From Tectiglobus sp965223355 (GTDB lineage Bacteria; Pseudomonadota; Alphaproteobacteria; Rhizobiales; Hyphomicrobiaceae), in NCBI GenBank assembly GCA_965223355.1, contig CBDCWE010000003.1, positions 3,472,001 through 3,536,000 of the forward strand: a stretch of 64,000 nt of DNA. The letters run 5' to 3'. Both the position numbers and the translations under genes were made by a program. The notes beneath the pieces are model-generated. The model did not search any database. It saw nothing but the letters and a program-made list of their open reading frames with translations, and was not told where the DNA came from. Each line of letters begins with the position of its first letter. Within the stretch, counting starts at the first letter, position 1. Below, piece after piece: positions 45,398 through 57,300 of the stretch.

Positions 45398-46600
45398 TTA
45401 ACTTCGCTTGGTCCTCTTCCACTGCACCCGAGAGCCGGCCATCGCTCGCGCGTAGAGGGGGATCTTGCAGGCGACATACGCCGGCAGGATGGCCAGGTCC
45501 CGGACCGACAGAAGGTCGCGGCCAGCCTTGTACCAAGCCACTGCGAGGGCGATTGCGGCGGCCACGTTGGCGCCCAGTATAACGGCCAGGGCTGCCGGTG
45601 AACCGCCAATAACCGCGACCAGGCCCGCGATCACGGTCGTCGCGATCAGCAACAGCGCGTGCAATGCAAGTGGCGGTATGGCGGTATCCAGCGCCAGCGC
45701 AAAAAGCGCCGGTTTTCTGTTGTAAAGCGCCTGCACCATGGCACGTGGCACGATCCCGAAAATGACCTGCAGATGACCTGTTTCCCATCGTGTGCGTTGC
45801 GACATCTGGCCATCAATACTCGGCGGAAGAGCACTGACGATCCGCGCGTCCGGCACAAACACAGGCCCGCTGCCTTGCGCGGTCAACTCCAGCCCCAATA
45901 CCATGTCCTCGACGAGATGGTCCGACTCCAACCGACCATTCATGACATCGGACCAAGGTAACGCCATGCCGGTGCCCATCAGGTGGCAGGGCAGACCCAG
46001 GTTCGCCAATCCCGCCGGTCGAACCCAATTTTTGACTCGCCACGCAAAAGCGCCAACCCGTGCGATGATCCCATCGACATTGTCCGGGCGAACCAGATCG
46101 TAGCGCGCCTGCACCGGCCGCCCGGTGCGGTGGCAGGTTGCCACCAATTGCCTGATGGTGCCTGCTGCGGGTTTGCAGTCGGCATCGAGAACGACGACAA
46201 CCTCCGGCGCGTGTTGCGCGAGATGACGGATGGCAAAGTCGAGGGCGAACCCCTTGCCGCGCCGGGTCGGGTCCTGCCGCTCGATAACGTTGGCCCCGGC
46301 AGCCGCCGCAACGCCGGCCGTCGCATCCGTGCAGTTGTCCGCCACAACCAGGACTTGACCGCAGTCGTCGACGTCATCCAGCGCGACGGCGAGCGTCTCC
46401 TCGATCGTGCCGACTTCGTCGTGAGCGGGGATCACGACAACGTAGCTGCAAGGCGTTTTCTCTGCGCGCGGGAAGTTGCATTTCAGCGGCCGCAAACTGG
46501 CCAGCACCTCAACCAGCAAAACCGCCGTGATCACGGCCAGGACGATCGCCAAGGCAAACAGTAACACATGCACAACATCCAACAGACTATCGATAATCAA
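45398..46600 (-). CDS. Membrane GT2 glycosyltransferase with QxxRW motif
   Basis: A 400-residue membrane-anchored GT2. An N-terminal helix (about 5-32) precedes the catalytic domain, which has VVIPAHDEVGTIEETL, VLDADCKPAAG with the DXD-like aspartates, EDMVLGLELTAQG with the ED motif and SQRTRWETGHL with QxxRW. Two or three helices follow (about 305-355). This is the plan of processive or membrane polysaccharide synthases such as those of chitin or hyaluronan type, but smaller proteins of this kind also add single sugars. It is transcribed toward the GT2 gene at 44.2 kb. Processivity is not settled. Confidence 0.88.
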   Translation of the reverse strand: MIIDSLLDVVHVLLFALAIVLAVITAVLLVEVLASLRPLKCNFPRAEKTPCSYVVVIPAHDEVGTIEETLAVALDDVDDCGQVLVVADNCTDATAGVAAAAGANVIERQDPTRRGKGFALDFAIRHLAQHAPEVVVVLDADCKPAAGTIRQLVATCHRTGRPVQARYDLVRPDNVDGIIARVGAFAWRVKNWVRPAGLANLGLPCHLMGTGMALPWSDVMNGRLESDHLVEDMVLGLELTAQGSGPVFVPDARIVSALPPSIDGQMSQRTRWETGHLQVIFGIVPRAMVQALYNRKPALFALALDTAIPPLALHALLLIATTVIAGLVAVIGGSPAALAVILGANVAAAIALAVAWYKAGRDLLSVRDLAILPAYVACKIPLYARAMAGSRVQWKRTKRS

Positions 46601-46850
46601 TTCCGGCCCCCTATTGGATCAACGTGCCCGTCGTCGGTGGCCGTACGGGCCTGCAACGCGGGCACTCAGCCGCGCCACACCAGCCTTTGCGTTCCGTGCC
46701 GCACGCTTGTCATCTGGCAAGCCTGCAGCGATGGTCGGTAACGTAGTTGGTGAGCGGGTCTCGTTCCAACTTTTAAGTTCCCATATAGTAAGTCTCAGAT
46801 CCTTGCTATCGGCAATTGCGCTGCGCGGCAGATGAGGCGAGCACCCAAGC

Positions 46851-47960
46851 ATGACGAATTCGGTGTTGTTGACTGTGTCTGGAACAATCCCGCCGGACAT
46901 TGACCGCCAGATTGCTACCGGCTCGCGGCCCCGGGCCGATTACTTGGCAATCGCCGACGGTCTCCAAGCCGACATACTGGACCATGCCAAAGCCCGGACC
47001 ATGGCCGGCTTCACCGGCCGCCTCCTCGAACGTCTCGGCGGCCCCAATTTGTTGCTGGCCCATGTCTGCTGGACGTTGCGGCGCAACTACGCGACCATCC
47101 TGACGGACGGTGAGCAGGTCGGCATTCCGCTCGCTTGCCTGTTTTTGCTGACACCGAGGACGCGCGCTCACCACGCCATGATCGTGCACATCTTGTCGGT
47201 CGGCAAGAAGATGTTCATTCTTGACTGGCTCAACGCTCATACCTGCATTGACCGATTTCTGGTCTACAGCAGTTTCCAGAAGCGGTTCATTGAGGAGCGC
47301 TGGAAGATCCCGAGCGCGCGGGTCATCTGGACGCCGTTCATGGTTGACGACGCGTTCTTTGCACCGCGACGGGCGCCGCCACGGCCGACGCCGCGACCGC
47401 AAATCTGCGCCGTTGGCTTGGAGCGGCGGGATTATCCGACGCTTCTGGAAGCGGTGGCGGGTTTGGAGGTCGACGTCGTGATTGCGGCTGCATCGCCCTG
47501 GTCGAAATACAAGGATACGACCTCGGGCCAAAGCATACCGAGCAACGTGACCATCAAAAAGTTCACGCAGTACGAACTGCGCCAGCTCTACGCCGATAGC
47601 AGTTTCCTGGTGATGCCGTTGGAGGCTGTCGACTTTCAAGCCGGCGTGACCGCTATCCTGGAGGCGATGGCGATGGCCAAGCCGGTGATTTGTTCACGGG
47701 TTCCGGGACAGACCGATGTCATTGTTGACGATGTCAACGGGCGCTACGTGCCGCCGGGAGATGCCAACAGTCTGCGCGCCGAGATCGAGCGGCTGCTGGA
47801 CCAGCCGGCGGAAGCGCAACGGCTGGGAGCGGCGGCCCGCGAGCTGATCGAACGCGAGATGAACCTGGACCATTATGTCGGCAGACTGGCGCGCATCCTC
47901 ATTGGCGGCGGCGACGTCGCGTGCCGGACGGCTGCAAGCGAGGCCGACGATCAGGTTTGA
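46851..47960 (+). CDS. GT4-type glycosyltransferase
   Basis: A 369-residue GT-B family 4-like enzyme. The C-terminal domain has ICAVGLERRDYPTLLEAV, then PLEAVDFQAGVTAILEAMAM, which is the EX7E-type donor motif with spacing as in GT4, and GQTDVIVDDVNGRYVPPGD. The N-terminal half is diverged. ATG 46851 is taken with a modest ribosome site. It is divergent from the membrane GT2 gene and shares the 250-base region 46601-46850, where no other feature was recognised. The acyltransferase follows 133 bases later. Donor sugar unknown. Confidence 0.87.
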   Translation: MTNSVLLTVSGTIPPDIDRQIATGSRPRADYLAIADGLQADILDHAKARTMAGFTGRLLERLGGPNLLLAHVCWTLRRNYATILTDGEQVGIPLACLFLLTPRTRAHHAMIVHILSVGKKMFILDWLNAHTCIDRFLVYSSFQKRFIEERWKIPSARVIWTPFMVDDAFFAPRRAPPRPTPRPQICAVGLERRDYPTLLEAVAGLEVDVVIAAASPWSKYKDTTSGQSIPSNVTIKKFTQYELRQLYADSSFLVMPLEAVDFQAGVTAILEAMAMAKPVICSRVPGQTDVIVDDVNGRYVPPGDANSLRAEIERLLDQPAEAQRLGAAARELIEREMNLDHYVGRLARILIGGGDVACRTAASEADDQV

Positions 47961-48093
47961 CGCTCGTCGCTCGCCGGCCGGGTCGTGCCCCTCACAAAGT
48001 TTCGTGATCTTGACCTCGCGCCGCCACCGGGCTTCCTGTCCGGACCTATCACAGCGAACCAACTTTCGAGCGATCCGCCGGAGGAGAGTCCAG

Positions 48094-48651
48094 ATGTCAC
48101 CCAATCTGCAGTCTGTTGCCAAGGTGCTCACCAACCCCCGAGACCTGCTGCGGCTGTCAAATGCTCAACTTCGTCTGCAGGGCCGGGCGCAAACGCCGCT
48201 GTCCGTGCGGCTGCGGGGCCGCGCCCGCGTTTTCGGCCAAGGCAGGGTCATCTTCGAGAACGGTGTCATCCTGGATGGCAGCATTGTACCGATCGAGTTT
48301 CAAACCTACCGCAGCGGCCGGATCGCGATCGGCGCCCACACCTATATCAACTATGGCTCCTCGCTGACGGCACATTCCGACATCAAGATTGGCGCCAGCT
48401 GTCACCTGGGCCATTACACCTTCGTGATGGACAACAACCAGCACGACTTCGAGAACCATTTCAAGTTGCCACCGTCCGCGCCCGTGGTGATCGAGGACCA
48501 TGTCTGGATCGGCACGCGCGTGATCATCCTGCCGGGGGTTCGCATTGGTGCCCGGGCGGTGATCGGAGCTGGCAGCGTCGTCACCAAAGACGTGCCGCCA
48601 GGCTGCGTCGCGGCCGGCAACCCGGCCCGCGTCATACGCCAGGTAAGTTGA
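48094..48651 (+). CDS. Hexapeptide-repeat acyltransferase (WcaF/maltose O-acetyltransferase-like)
   Basis: A 185-residue left-handed beta-helix acyltransferase that probably acetylates a sugar of the polysaccharide from acetyl-CoA. Hexapeptide turns are visible in RIAIGAHTYINYGSSLTAHS and in IGTRVIILPGVRIGARAVIG; the active-site histidine region is MDNNQHDFENHF. GGAGGA at 48080-48085 selects ATG 48094; the longer frame from 47875 overlaps the preceding gene. It closes the forward part of the polysaccharide locus. The acyl group could also be other than acetyl. Confidence 0.9.
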   Translation: MSPNLQSVAKVLTNPRDLLRLSNAQLRLQGRAQTPLSVRLRGRARVFGQGRVIFENGVILDGSIVPIEFQTYRSGRIAIGAHTYINYGSSLTAHSDIKIGASCHLGHYTFVMDNNQHDFENHFKLPPSAPVVIEDHVWIGTRVIILPGVRIGARAVIGAGSVVTKDVPPGCVAAGNPARVIRQVS

Positions 48652-48719
48652 GACCGATGCGCGCTGGAGATCGCCGCCGCGGCCTCATCCCGGCCGGCCG
48701 GTGTTGCGAACCCGCCTCG

Positions 48720-50780
48720 TCACCCGACGAATGCTGCCAGCAGGCGAATATAGTAGGCCTGATAGTTCGTTGAGGGCTCGCTCACCACCCATGAATTTGC
48801 AGGCCACGGATCGTTGAACTGCAGGTAGGATTTCATTGGCGGCTGGCCCAAGGGCGGGGCAAAGCGGCGTTTGCAAACAGCTGCTGCCGCCCGGCTGAAG
48901 CAGCGCAGCGCGGTTCGTGCGCCAGGCGCCTTGCAGCACTGGTCAAGAGAGTACTGCGGGGTCGGGCCACCAACCACATAACCAGGCGGCGGCCCGGCCA
49001 TTTGCGGACCAACCCTTTCCCATCGCGTTCCCTTCGCGAACCAGGCATGGAAAATCGTCGTTGCCGAATGTTCGGCGCCGGCCACCGTCATGTTGCTGAG
49101 ATAGACCAGGCCGAGCGGATTAACGCCATGGATGTAGTGGACATAGTCCAACGCCGCAGCGCGGGCATTGGCTTGGGTCGCCGCGGCCGAGGTCACGCGT
49201 GCGGTCAGCTGAAACAACCGCGCCTGCATCGCCATCGCCTTGTTGCTCCCCCACGTGAAGTCCTTGAGCGGCGCACGGTAGGCGGCGCTGCGTGCAACGA
49301 ACCTCTCGAACGCGTCCGCCCGGGGCGTCATCCGGGCCAGAAACCGGTCACGGATTCGGGCTCGGACCCGGGCTGATACGCCCGGCAGGCCCGCGTAGAA
49401 CAGTAACGCTTCTTCGCGGTCGACGTGCCACAGCGTCGGGCCGTCGCGCGACATCAAGGCGCCGGCGCTTGTTTCGATGAGCCGCTTTAGCGACGGCTTT
49501 CCTGACAGGGCGAAGAGATAAATCGCCGCCTCGACCTTCGCCGATTGCCGCTCCGTGTCGCTCAACTCCTGTTGACCATGTGCGAGCCCCTTCGAGCCTG
49601 GCTGCCTGGCCTCGTCGTTGTTGTAGTAGGTCACGGCCGGATTGGCGCTTGCCCACGTCCAGGCCGCGTTCGCGCGCGTCGCCAGCCTGTCGGCAAAGTC
49701 CTTAAGGTGCCGTTCCGGCCGTCTTGAGAAAACCCGCGATCCATAGGCCATCGCCGCCGCTGCCATCAGCGATGCGGACGTGGTTGGTGGTCCGTAAAAG
49801 CTGCGCCCGCGCGCGGCAGACGGCGGACTTGCGCTGGACACGCCCTGAACACAAAGAATTGAGCCGTCATCGAGCTGCATGCGGACGAGCCAGTTGAGGC
49901 CCCAAATCAACTCATCGAGCAGATCCGGCACGCCGTTGCCGGACTCCGGTATGCCGATCCCGTCGCTGAACGCTTGCGGGTTTTCCTCGAAGGCGCGCAA
50001 CAGCACGATGATGTTGCGGGCCGTCCACGTCGTATACCTGTTGTAGTCGCCGGCATCATACCAACCACCGCTAAGGTTTCTGGGTCCAGGCGATCGCGAT
50101 GGCCCATTTTTCGGCCAACTTTTGGGCCAGGGTCTGGCTTCGCGATCTTGTCCGGGAGCGATGTGACTGGCGGCGTCGGCCCATTGCTTCCCGGCAAAAT
50201 CGGGCGATTTATGAAATCCAGCCCGCTGATAAAAGAACATTCGTACAGCATGCACCATGACTTCGCCATAAACACCATTCGAAATCTGAAATTCCGCTGA
50301 ACGAATTGTTTTGTCGATATCGGCAACAACATATCTGCCTGGCGCACGCACGTCCGAGAAGTCAAACCACCAAACTTTGTCGCCGGAGTTGGCGTGGACG
50401 TTGCCGTTTTGCCAGACTTTCAGCGCCCCCCTTTTTACGATGCTGCCGTTTGATAAATCAATGAGCGCATAGTTCGTCGACGGCTGATAATTGACAGCAG
50501 TATCATATCCAACGATCGGCTGGCGGATAATTGCAATTTTCCTTGAGTTTGGGGGATAGCCAAACTGATCGACAACAATCGCCGGTATTGGCCCGTTGGG
50601 GCCGGACTGTAAACCACGTGCCCAATTTTTGACCATAACCGGCGACAACGGTTGGCCGGCCCGGTCGCTGGCGCCGCTTTGCCGCGGCGAACTTGCAGCA
50701 GCCGATGTCGCGGCGCTGCAGACGCCGGCGATGAAGACACAGCCGAGCACCATGCTGCAAGACAGTTTTTGCATGGACAT
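48720..50780 (-). CDS. Secreted glycoside hydrolase family 9 protein
   Basis: A 686-residue GH9 enzyme (inverting endo-beta-glucanase or related). A signal peptide (MSMQKLSCSMVLGCVFIAGV, cut near ATSAAA) sets the start at 50780. An N-terminal Ig-like domain (about 60-165, from IPAIVVDQFGYPPNSRK) precedes the catalytic (alpha/alpha)6 barrel (175-680). The nucleophile-water aspartates are Asp242 and Asp245 in GGWYDAGDYNRY, and the acid Glu668 is in WVVSEPSTNYQAYY. GVNPLGLVYLSN matches the GH9 loop, though the classical PHHR motif is not seen. Beside a polysaccharide locus it may process or release the exported polymer; cellulose is not assured. Confidence 0.9.
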   Translation of the reverse strand: MSMQKLSCSMVLGCVFIAGVCSAATSAAASSPRQSGASDRAGQPLSPVMVKNWARGLQSGPNGPIPAIVVDQFGYPPNSRKIAIIRQPIVGYDTAVNYQPSTNYALIDLSNGSIVKRGALKVWQNGNVHANSGDKVWWFDFSDVRAPGRYVVADIDKTIRSAEFQISNGVYGEVMVHAVRMFFYQRAGFHKSPDFAGKQWADAASHIAPGQDREARPWPKSWPKNGPSRSPGPRNLSGGWYDAGDYNRYTTWTARNIIVLLRAFEENPQAFSDGIGIPESGNGVPDLLDELIWGLNWLVRMQLDDGSILCVQGVSSASPPSAARGRSFYGPPTTSASLMAAAAMAYGSRVFSRRPERHLKDFADRLATRANAAWTWASANPAVTYYNNDEARQPGSKGLAHGQQELSDTERQSAKVEAAIYLFALSGKPSLKRLIETSAGALMSRDGPTLWHVDREEALLFYAGLPGVSARVRARIRDRFLARMTPRADAFERFVARSAAYRAPLKDFTWGSNKAMAMQARLFQLTARVTSAAATQANARAAALDYVHYIHGVNPLGLVYLSNMTVAGAEHSATTIFHAWFAKGTRWERVGPQMAGPPPGYVVGGPTPQYSLDQCCKAPGARTALRCFSRAAAAVCKRRFAPPLGQPPMKSYLQFNDPWPANSWVVSEPSTNYQAYYIRLLAAFVG

Positions 50781-51338
50781 AGCGCAGGTTAGCTCCGTTC
50801 CGGCCACAATCAAAGCACAATCAAAGCACAATCAAACCACGTAACGACAGCGCTAACCAAATGAGCCACGTGCGATAAGCGGTGATGTTGTCGATCGGGC
50901 CACACATGGCATTTGCGACAAGTCCCAGGCCACACAATGTGCCCGGATTTATGAGTTCACAGCCCAATATAAACATTAGATTGCAGACGGTCGACAGACG
51001 TGTTTCAAGTCATGGTCCCGGCGCTTGGTCGGCTCGTTTGGTGTCATCTACCAGCGCCCACTATCCGACGTGCAAATCAATAATGACAGAGTTGATCACA
51101 GTGTCGTATAGGTTTCTCCACAAAATGGCACAATTACCACAATTGCCTGTGCGCCTGGAAATATGCCGCAGGTTCAAGCCTTGAGGGCGGCGGAACGTGT
51201 GCTTACCAAGCTTTGCGAATGCTTATTTTCTGTGATTTCTCCGATTCACTCGTGACTTGAATCCCTGATCGTAAATGTATATCGTTTTAAATAAATTCGT
51301 CCAGCCCAGGCCCACCTCTTCAGCCGAGTGATAAAGTT
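50781..51338. other. Divergent promoter region between GH9 and the giant repeat protein
   Basis: About 560 bases with no convincing gene. The right part (51230-51330) is AT-rich; TTGAAT at 51257-51262 and TATCGT at 51280-51285, 17 bases apart, could be a promoter for the large gene. The TTGAAT box equals those before the phosphotransferase gene. Nothing else was recognised. Confidence 0.45.
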
Positions 51339-54300
51339 ATGTCCATCGCGTCCGACGATTTCGATAGTGTTGCGCTTTCGGGTATTTGGCTTGTTCAAGG
51401 ACCCGCCGGTACCTCCAGCGGTCTTGCAACCCAAGGCGACGAATCCTACCTGACGTTGTCGACTGAGGCCGGCGATCACAATGTGTGGACCGAGAACAAG
51501 TCCGCGCACGCCTTGCAGACGATTGGCGATGACGACTTCGAGGTTGAAGTCAAGTTTCTGTCGACACCGACTGAGCAGTATCAGATGCAGGGCATCCTGG
51601 TCATGGAGGATGCCGACAGCTGGATCCGTTTCGATACCTATTCCGACGGAACCAGTCTTCACGTGTTCGCCTCGGTGACCCTGGACGGGGTGCCGACAAC
51701 CAAGATCAACGTCACGATCTCGGCCAGCGCGGTGCCGTATTTGAAGGTCTTGCGCGTTGGCGATGTCTGGACGTTGTCCTATTCCGTCGACGGCACGAAC
51801 TGGACGACCGCCGGCAGCTTCACCCAGGCTCTCAACGTCACGTCGGTGGGGCCGTTTGCCGGCAGCACGGGGGGCGCGCAGGGATATACGGCCGAGGTCG
51901 ACTATTTCTTCGATGCCACCAATCCGCCGGCCACTGAGGATGGCCAGACCTCGAATGCGGCCCCGATTGCCGCCGATGACAGTTTGACGGTTGTCGCAGG
52001 CAATCCGCTCATCATCACGGTTGCCACCGACATCCTCGCCAACGACAGCGATCCCGACGGTGATGCGATCTCGTTGATGTCCTTTACGCAACCGGCCAAC
52101 GGCACCCTGACGGATAACGGCGACGGCACGCTAACCTACACCCCCAACGCCGGCCATACCGGCCCCGACACGTTTCAGTATGTCGCCACCGACGGGTCGG
52201 ACACGGCCTCCGCGACCGTGACAATCGACGTCACCGTGCAACCTAGCGCACCTGTCTCTGATGATTTCAATGACGCCACTTTGGCAAGCCGGTGGCTGGT
52301 CGGCGGCCCGGCGGGGACCTCCAGCGGTCTTGCAACCCAAGGCGATGAATCCTACCTGACGTTGTCGACTGAGGCCGGCGATCACGATGTGTGGACCGAG
52401 AACAAGTCCGCGCACGCCTTGCAGACGATTGGCGATGACGACTTCGAGGTTGAAGTCAAGTTTCTGTCGACACCGACCGAGCAGTATCAGATGCAGGGTA
52501 TCCTGGTCATGGAGGATGCCGACAGCTGGATCCGTTTCGATACCTATTCCGACGGAACCAGTCTTCACGTGTTCGCCTCGGTGACCCTGGACGGGGAGCC
52601 GACAACCAAGATCAACATCACGATCTCGGCCAGCGCGGTGCCGTATTTGAAGGTCTTGCGCGTTGGCGATGTCTGGACGTTGTCCTATTCCGTCGACGGC
52701 ACGAACTGGACGACCGCCGGCAGCTTCACCCAGGCTCTCAACGTCACGTCGGTGGGGCCGTTTGCCGGCAGCACGGGCGCGGCGCAGGGATATACGGCCG
52801 AGGTCGACTATTTCTTCGATGCCACCAATCCGCCGGCCACTGAGGATGGCCAGACCTCGAATGCGGCCCCGATTGCCGCCGATGACAGTTTGACGGTTGT
52901 CGCAGGCAATCCGCTCATCATCACGGTTGCCACCGACATCCTCGCCAACGACAGCGATCCCGACGGTGATGCGATCTCGTTGATGTCCTTCACGCAACCG
53001 GCCAACGGTACCCTGACGGATAACGGCGACGGCACGCTGACCTACACCCCCAACGCCGGCCATACCGGTCCCGACACGTTTCAGTATGTCGCCACCGATG
53101 GGTCGGACACGGCCTCCGCGACCGTGACAATCGACGTCACCGTGCAACCTAGCGCACCTGTCTCTGATGATTTCAATGACGCCACTTTGGCAAGCCGGTG
53201 GCTGGTCGGCGGCCCGGCGGGGACCTCCAGCGGTCTTGCAACCCAAGGCGATGAGTCGTACCTGACGTTGTCGACTGAGGCCGGCGATCACGATGTGTGG
53301 ACCGAGAACAAGTCCGCGCACGCCTTGCAGACGATTGGCGATGACGACTTCGAGGTTGAAGTCAAGTTTCTGTCGACACCGACTGAGCAGTATCAGATGC
53401 AGGGCATCCTGGTCGTGGAGGATGCCGACAGCTGGATCCGTTTCGATACCTATTCCGACGGAACCAGTCTTCACGTGTTCGCCTCGGTGACCCTGGACGG
53501 GGAGCCGACAACCAAGATCAACATCACGATCTCGGCCAGCGCGGTGCCGTATTTGAAGGTCTTGCGCGTTGGCGATGTCTGGACGTTGTCCTATTCCGTC
53601 GACGGCACGAACTGGACGACCGCCGGCAGCTTCACCCAGGCTCTCAACGTCACGTCGGTGGGGCCGTTTGCCGGCAGCACGGGCGCGGCGCAGGGATATA
53701 CGGCCGAGGTCGACTATTTCTTCGATGCCACCAATCCGCCGGCCACTGAGGATGGCCAGACCTCGAATGCGGCCCCGATTGCCGCCGATGACAGTTTGAC
53801 GGTTGTCGCAGGCAATCCGCTCATCATCACGGTTGCCACCGACATCCTCGCCAACGACAGCGATCCCGACGGTGATGCGATCTCGTTGATGTCCTTTACG
53901 CAACCGGCTGGCGGCACCCTGACGGATAACGGCGACGGCACGCTGACCTACACCCCCAACGCCGGCCATACCGGCCCCGACACGTTTCAGTATGTCGCCA
54001 CCGATGGGTCGGACACGGCCTCCGCGACCGTGACAATCGACGTCACCGTGCAACCTAGCGCACCTGTCTCTGATGATTTCAATGACGCCACTTTGGCAAG
54101 CCGGTGGCTGGTCGGCGGCCCGGCGGGGACCTCCAGCGGTCTTGCAACCCAAGGCGATGAGTCGTACCTGACGTTGTCGACTGAGGCCGGCGATCACGAT
54201 GTGTGGACCGAGAACAAGTCCGCGCACGCCTTGCAGACGATTGGCGATGACGACTTCGAGGTTGAAGTCAAGTTTCTGTCGACACCGACCGAGCAGTATC

Positions 54301-57300
54301 AGATGCAGGGCATCCTGGTCGTGGAGGATGCCGACAGCTGGATCCGTTTCGATACCTATTCCGACGGAACCAGTCTTCACGTGTTCGCCTCGGTGACCCT
54401 GGACGGGGAGCCGACAACCAAGATCAACGTCACGATCTCGGCCAGCGCGGTGCCGTATTTGAAGGTCTCGCGCGTTGGCGATGTCTGGACGTTGTCCTAT
54501 TCCGTCGACGGCACGAACTGGACGACGGCCGGCAGCTTCACCCAGGCTCTCAACGTCACATCGGTGGGGCCGTTTGCCGGCAGCACGGGCGCGGCGCAGG
54601 GATATACGGCCGAGGTCGACTATTTCTTCGATGCCACCAATCCGCCGGTCACTGAGGATGGCCAGACCTCGAATGCGGCCCCGATTGCCGCCGATGACAG
54701 TTTGACGGTTGTCGCAGGCAATCCGCTCATCATCACGGTTGCCACCGACATCCTCGCCAACGACAGCGATCCCGACGGTGATGCGATCTCGTTGATGTCC
54801 TTTACGCAACCGGCTGGCGGCACCCTGACGGATAACGGCGACGGCACGCTGACCTACACCCCCAACGCCGGCCATACCGGCCCCGACACGTTTCAGTATG
54901 TCGCCACCGATGGGTCGGACACGGCCTCCGCGACCGTGACAATCGACGTCACCGTGCAACCTAGCGCACCTGTCTCTGATGATTTCAATGACGCCACTTT
55001 GGCAAGCCGGTGGCTGGTCGGCGGCCCGGCGGGGACCTCCAGCGGTCTTGCAACCCAAGGCGATGAGTCGTACCTGACGTTGTCGACTGAGGCCGGCGAT
55101 CACGATGTGTGGACCGAGAACAAGTCCGCGCACGCCTTGCAGACGATTGGCGATGACGACTTCGAGGTTGAAGTCAAGTTTCTGTCGACACCGACCGAGC
55201 AGTATCAGATGCAGGGCATCCTGGTCGTGGAGGATGCCGACAGCTGGATCCGTTTCGATACCTATTCCGACGGAACCAGTCTTCACGTGTTCGCCTCGGT
55301 GACCCTGGACGGGGAGCCGACAACCAAGATCAACGTCACGATCTCGGCCAGCGCGGTGCCGTATTTGAAGGTCTCGCGCGTTGGCGATGTCTGGACGTTG
55401 TCCTATTCCGTCGACGGCACGAACTGGACGACGGCCGGCAGCTTCACCCAGGCTCTCAACGTCACATCGGTGGGGCCGTTTGCCGGCAGCACGGGCGCGG
55501 CGCAGGGATATACGGCCGAGGTCGACTATTTCTTCGATGCCACCAATCCGCCGGTCACTGAGGATGGCCAGACCTCGAATGCGGCCCCGATTGCCGCCGA
55601 TGACAGTTTGACGGTTGTCGCAGGCAATCCGCTCATCATCACGGTTGCCACCGACATCCTCGCCAACGACAGCGATCCCGACGGTGATGCGATCTCGTTG
55701 ATGTCCTTCACGCAACCGGCCAACGGTACCCTGACGGATAACGGCGACGGCACGCTGACCTACACCCCCAACGCCGGCTTCAGTGGCGTTGATCGGTTCG
55801 ACTATACCGTCACGGACGGTGGGTTCACGTCGACTGCGACAGCTCGTATCGAAGTTGACAACCAGGCGCCGAGCGCCGTTGAAGACAGCGCCGTTCTCGA
55901 TGAAGATACGACGATCATTGTCGATGTTCTGGCCAATGACACCGACCCGAACGGTGATGCGCTGACGATCACGTCGGTGGGCGGAGCAGCAAACGGCACG
56001 GTCGCGATTACAGCGGATGGAAAGGTCCAATATACCCCGAACGCCAACTACTTTGGAACGGACGTCATACGTTACGAAATCAGCGACGGCGTTCGCTTAT
56101 CGAGCGGCGTGCTCAACCTGACCGTCAACGCGGTCGAAGACCCGCCGCAGGCCAACGACGACAACAAGGCAACGGCTCCGAACACGGTTTTGGCGCTTTC
56201 GATCGCGGCTGATTTGCTGGCCAACGACTTCGATGCCGATGGCGACACACTGAGTTTCGTGAGCTTCGGACAAGGTGCAAACGGCCAGGTCGCGGTTGGT
56301 GACTCAGGGACAATCACCTACACGCCAAATCCAGGATTTGAGGGCCAAGACAGCTTTGCCTACACGATTAGCGACGGCACCCAGACGTCGACCGCCAACG
56401 TCATCGTCAAGGTCGGCAGTCCAATCAATGTCTGGTACGGGACGACGCAGACATTCGGCCTGCCGGGCGAAGCGCAAACATGGATCAACATTCTCGGCAA
56501 CGTTCAGAAGGCGAACCTGGCCAAGCTGACCTATTCGCTGAACGGCGGCCCCGATGTCCAACTGACGGTCGGCCCGTTCCGCCGCTTGGAAAATGAAGGC
56601 GACTTCAACATCGATATCGCCTATGCCGACCTCGACGGCTCGGCCGCCGATGATATCGTAACCATCAAGGCCACGCTGAACTCGGGCCAGGTTATCACCC
56701 AGGACGTTGTGATCGACTATGAGAGCGGCAATGATTGGTCCAGTAATTACTCAATAGACTGGTCAAAGGTGACCAACATCCAAGATGTCGTGCAGGTCGT
56801 GGACGGGTTGTGGTCGATTTCCGCCGCAGGCGCGCGGCCGGTTGAGACCGGCTATGACAGGCTTCTGGCAATTGGCGACAAGACCTGGGACAACTATCTG
56901 GCTTCATTCACGCTCACCTTCCATGACGTCACCTCGGTCGATCCGTCCGGCGAGAATGGTGGCGGCTTCGGCTTTGGGATGCTCTGGAACGGTCATGGCG
57001 ACGACTTCATGCCGGGCAATCAACCGAAGCTTGGCTTCAACGACGCCGCCTACTTTTTCCGCGGTCCATTTGCTTGGAATACATCGATGGACCTGCACCA
57101 GTATGGTGATTGGTTTAGCACGATCGCCAGCGGACCAGGCTTCTTCGAAGTCGACAAGACCTATGAGTTCCGCATCGCGGTCGAACAGGTCGGCGCCTAC
57201 AATCGCCAGTTCAGCTACAAGGCCTGGGAAGTCGGAGCGAACGAACCGACCAACTGGCAGATCCAGGCAACCCAAACCTTCGATACACCCGTAACCGGTG

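Noticed and set aside
51411..55778. Regular repeats resembling a CRISPR-like array
   Set aside because: The period is 906 bp, the units are coding and nearly identical throughout, and there are no spacers or cas genes.
52131..56030. A 1299-codon open frame on the minus strand with its own repeats
   Set aside because: It is the antisense shadow of the repetitive giant gene; the repeat simply lacks stops in that frame. The plus-strand frame gives recognisable domains.
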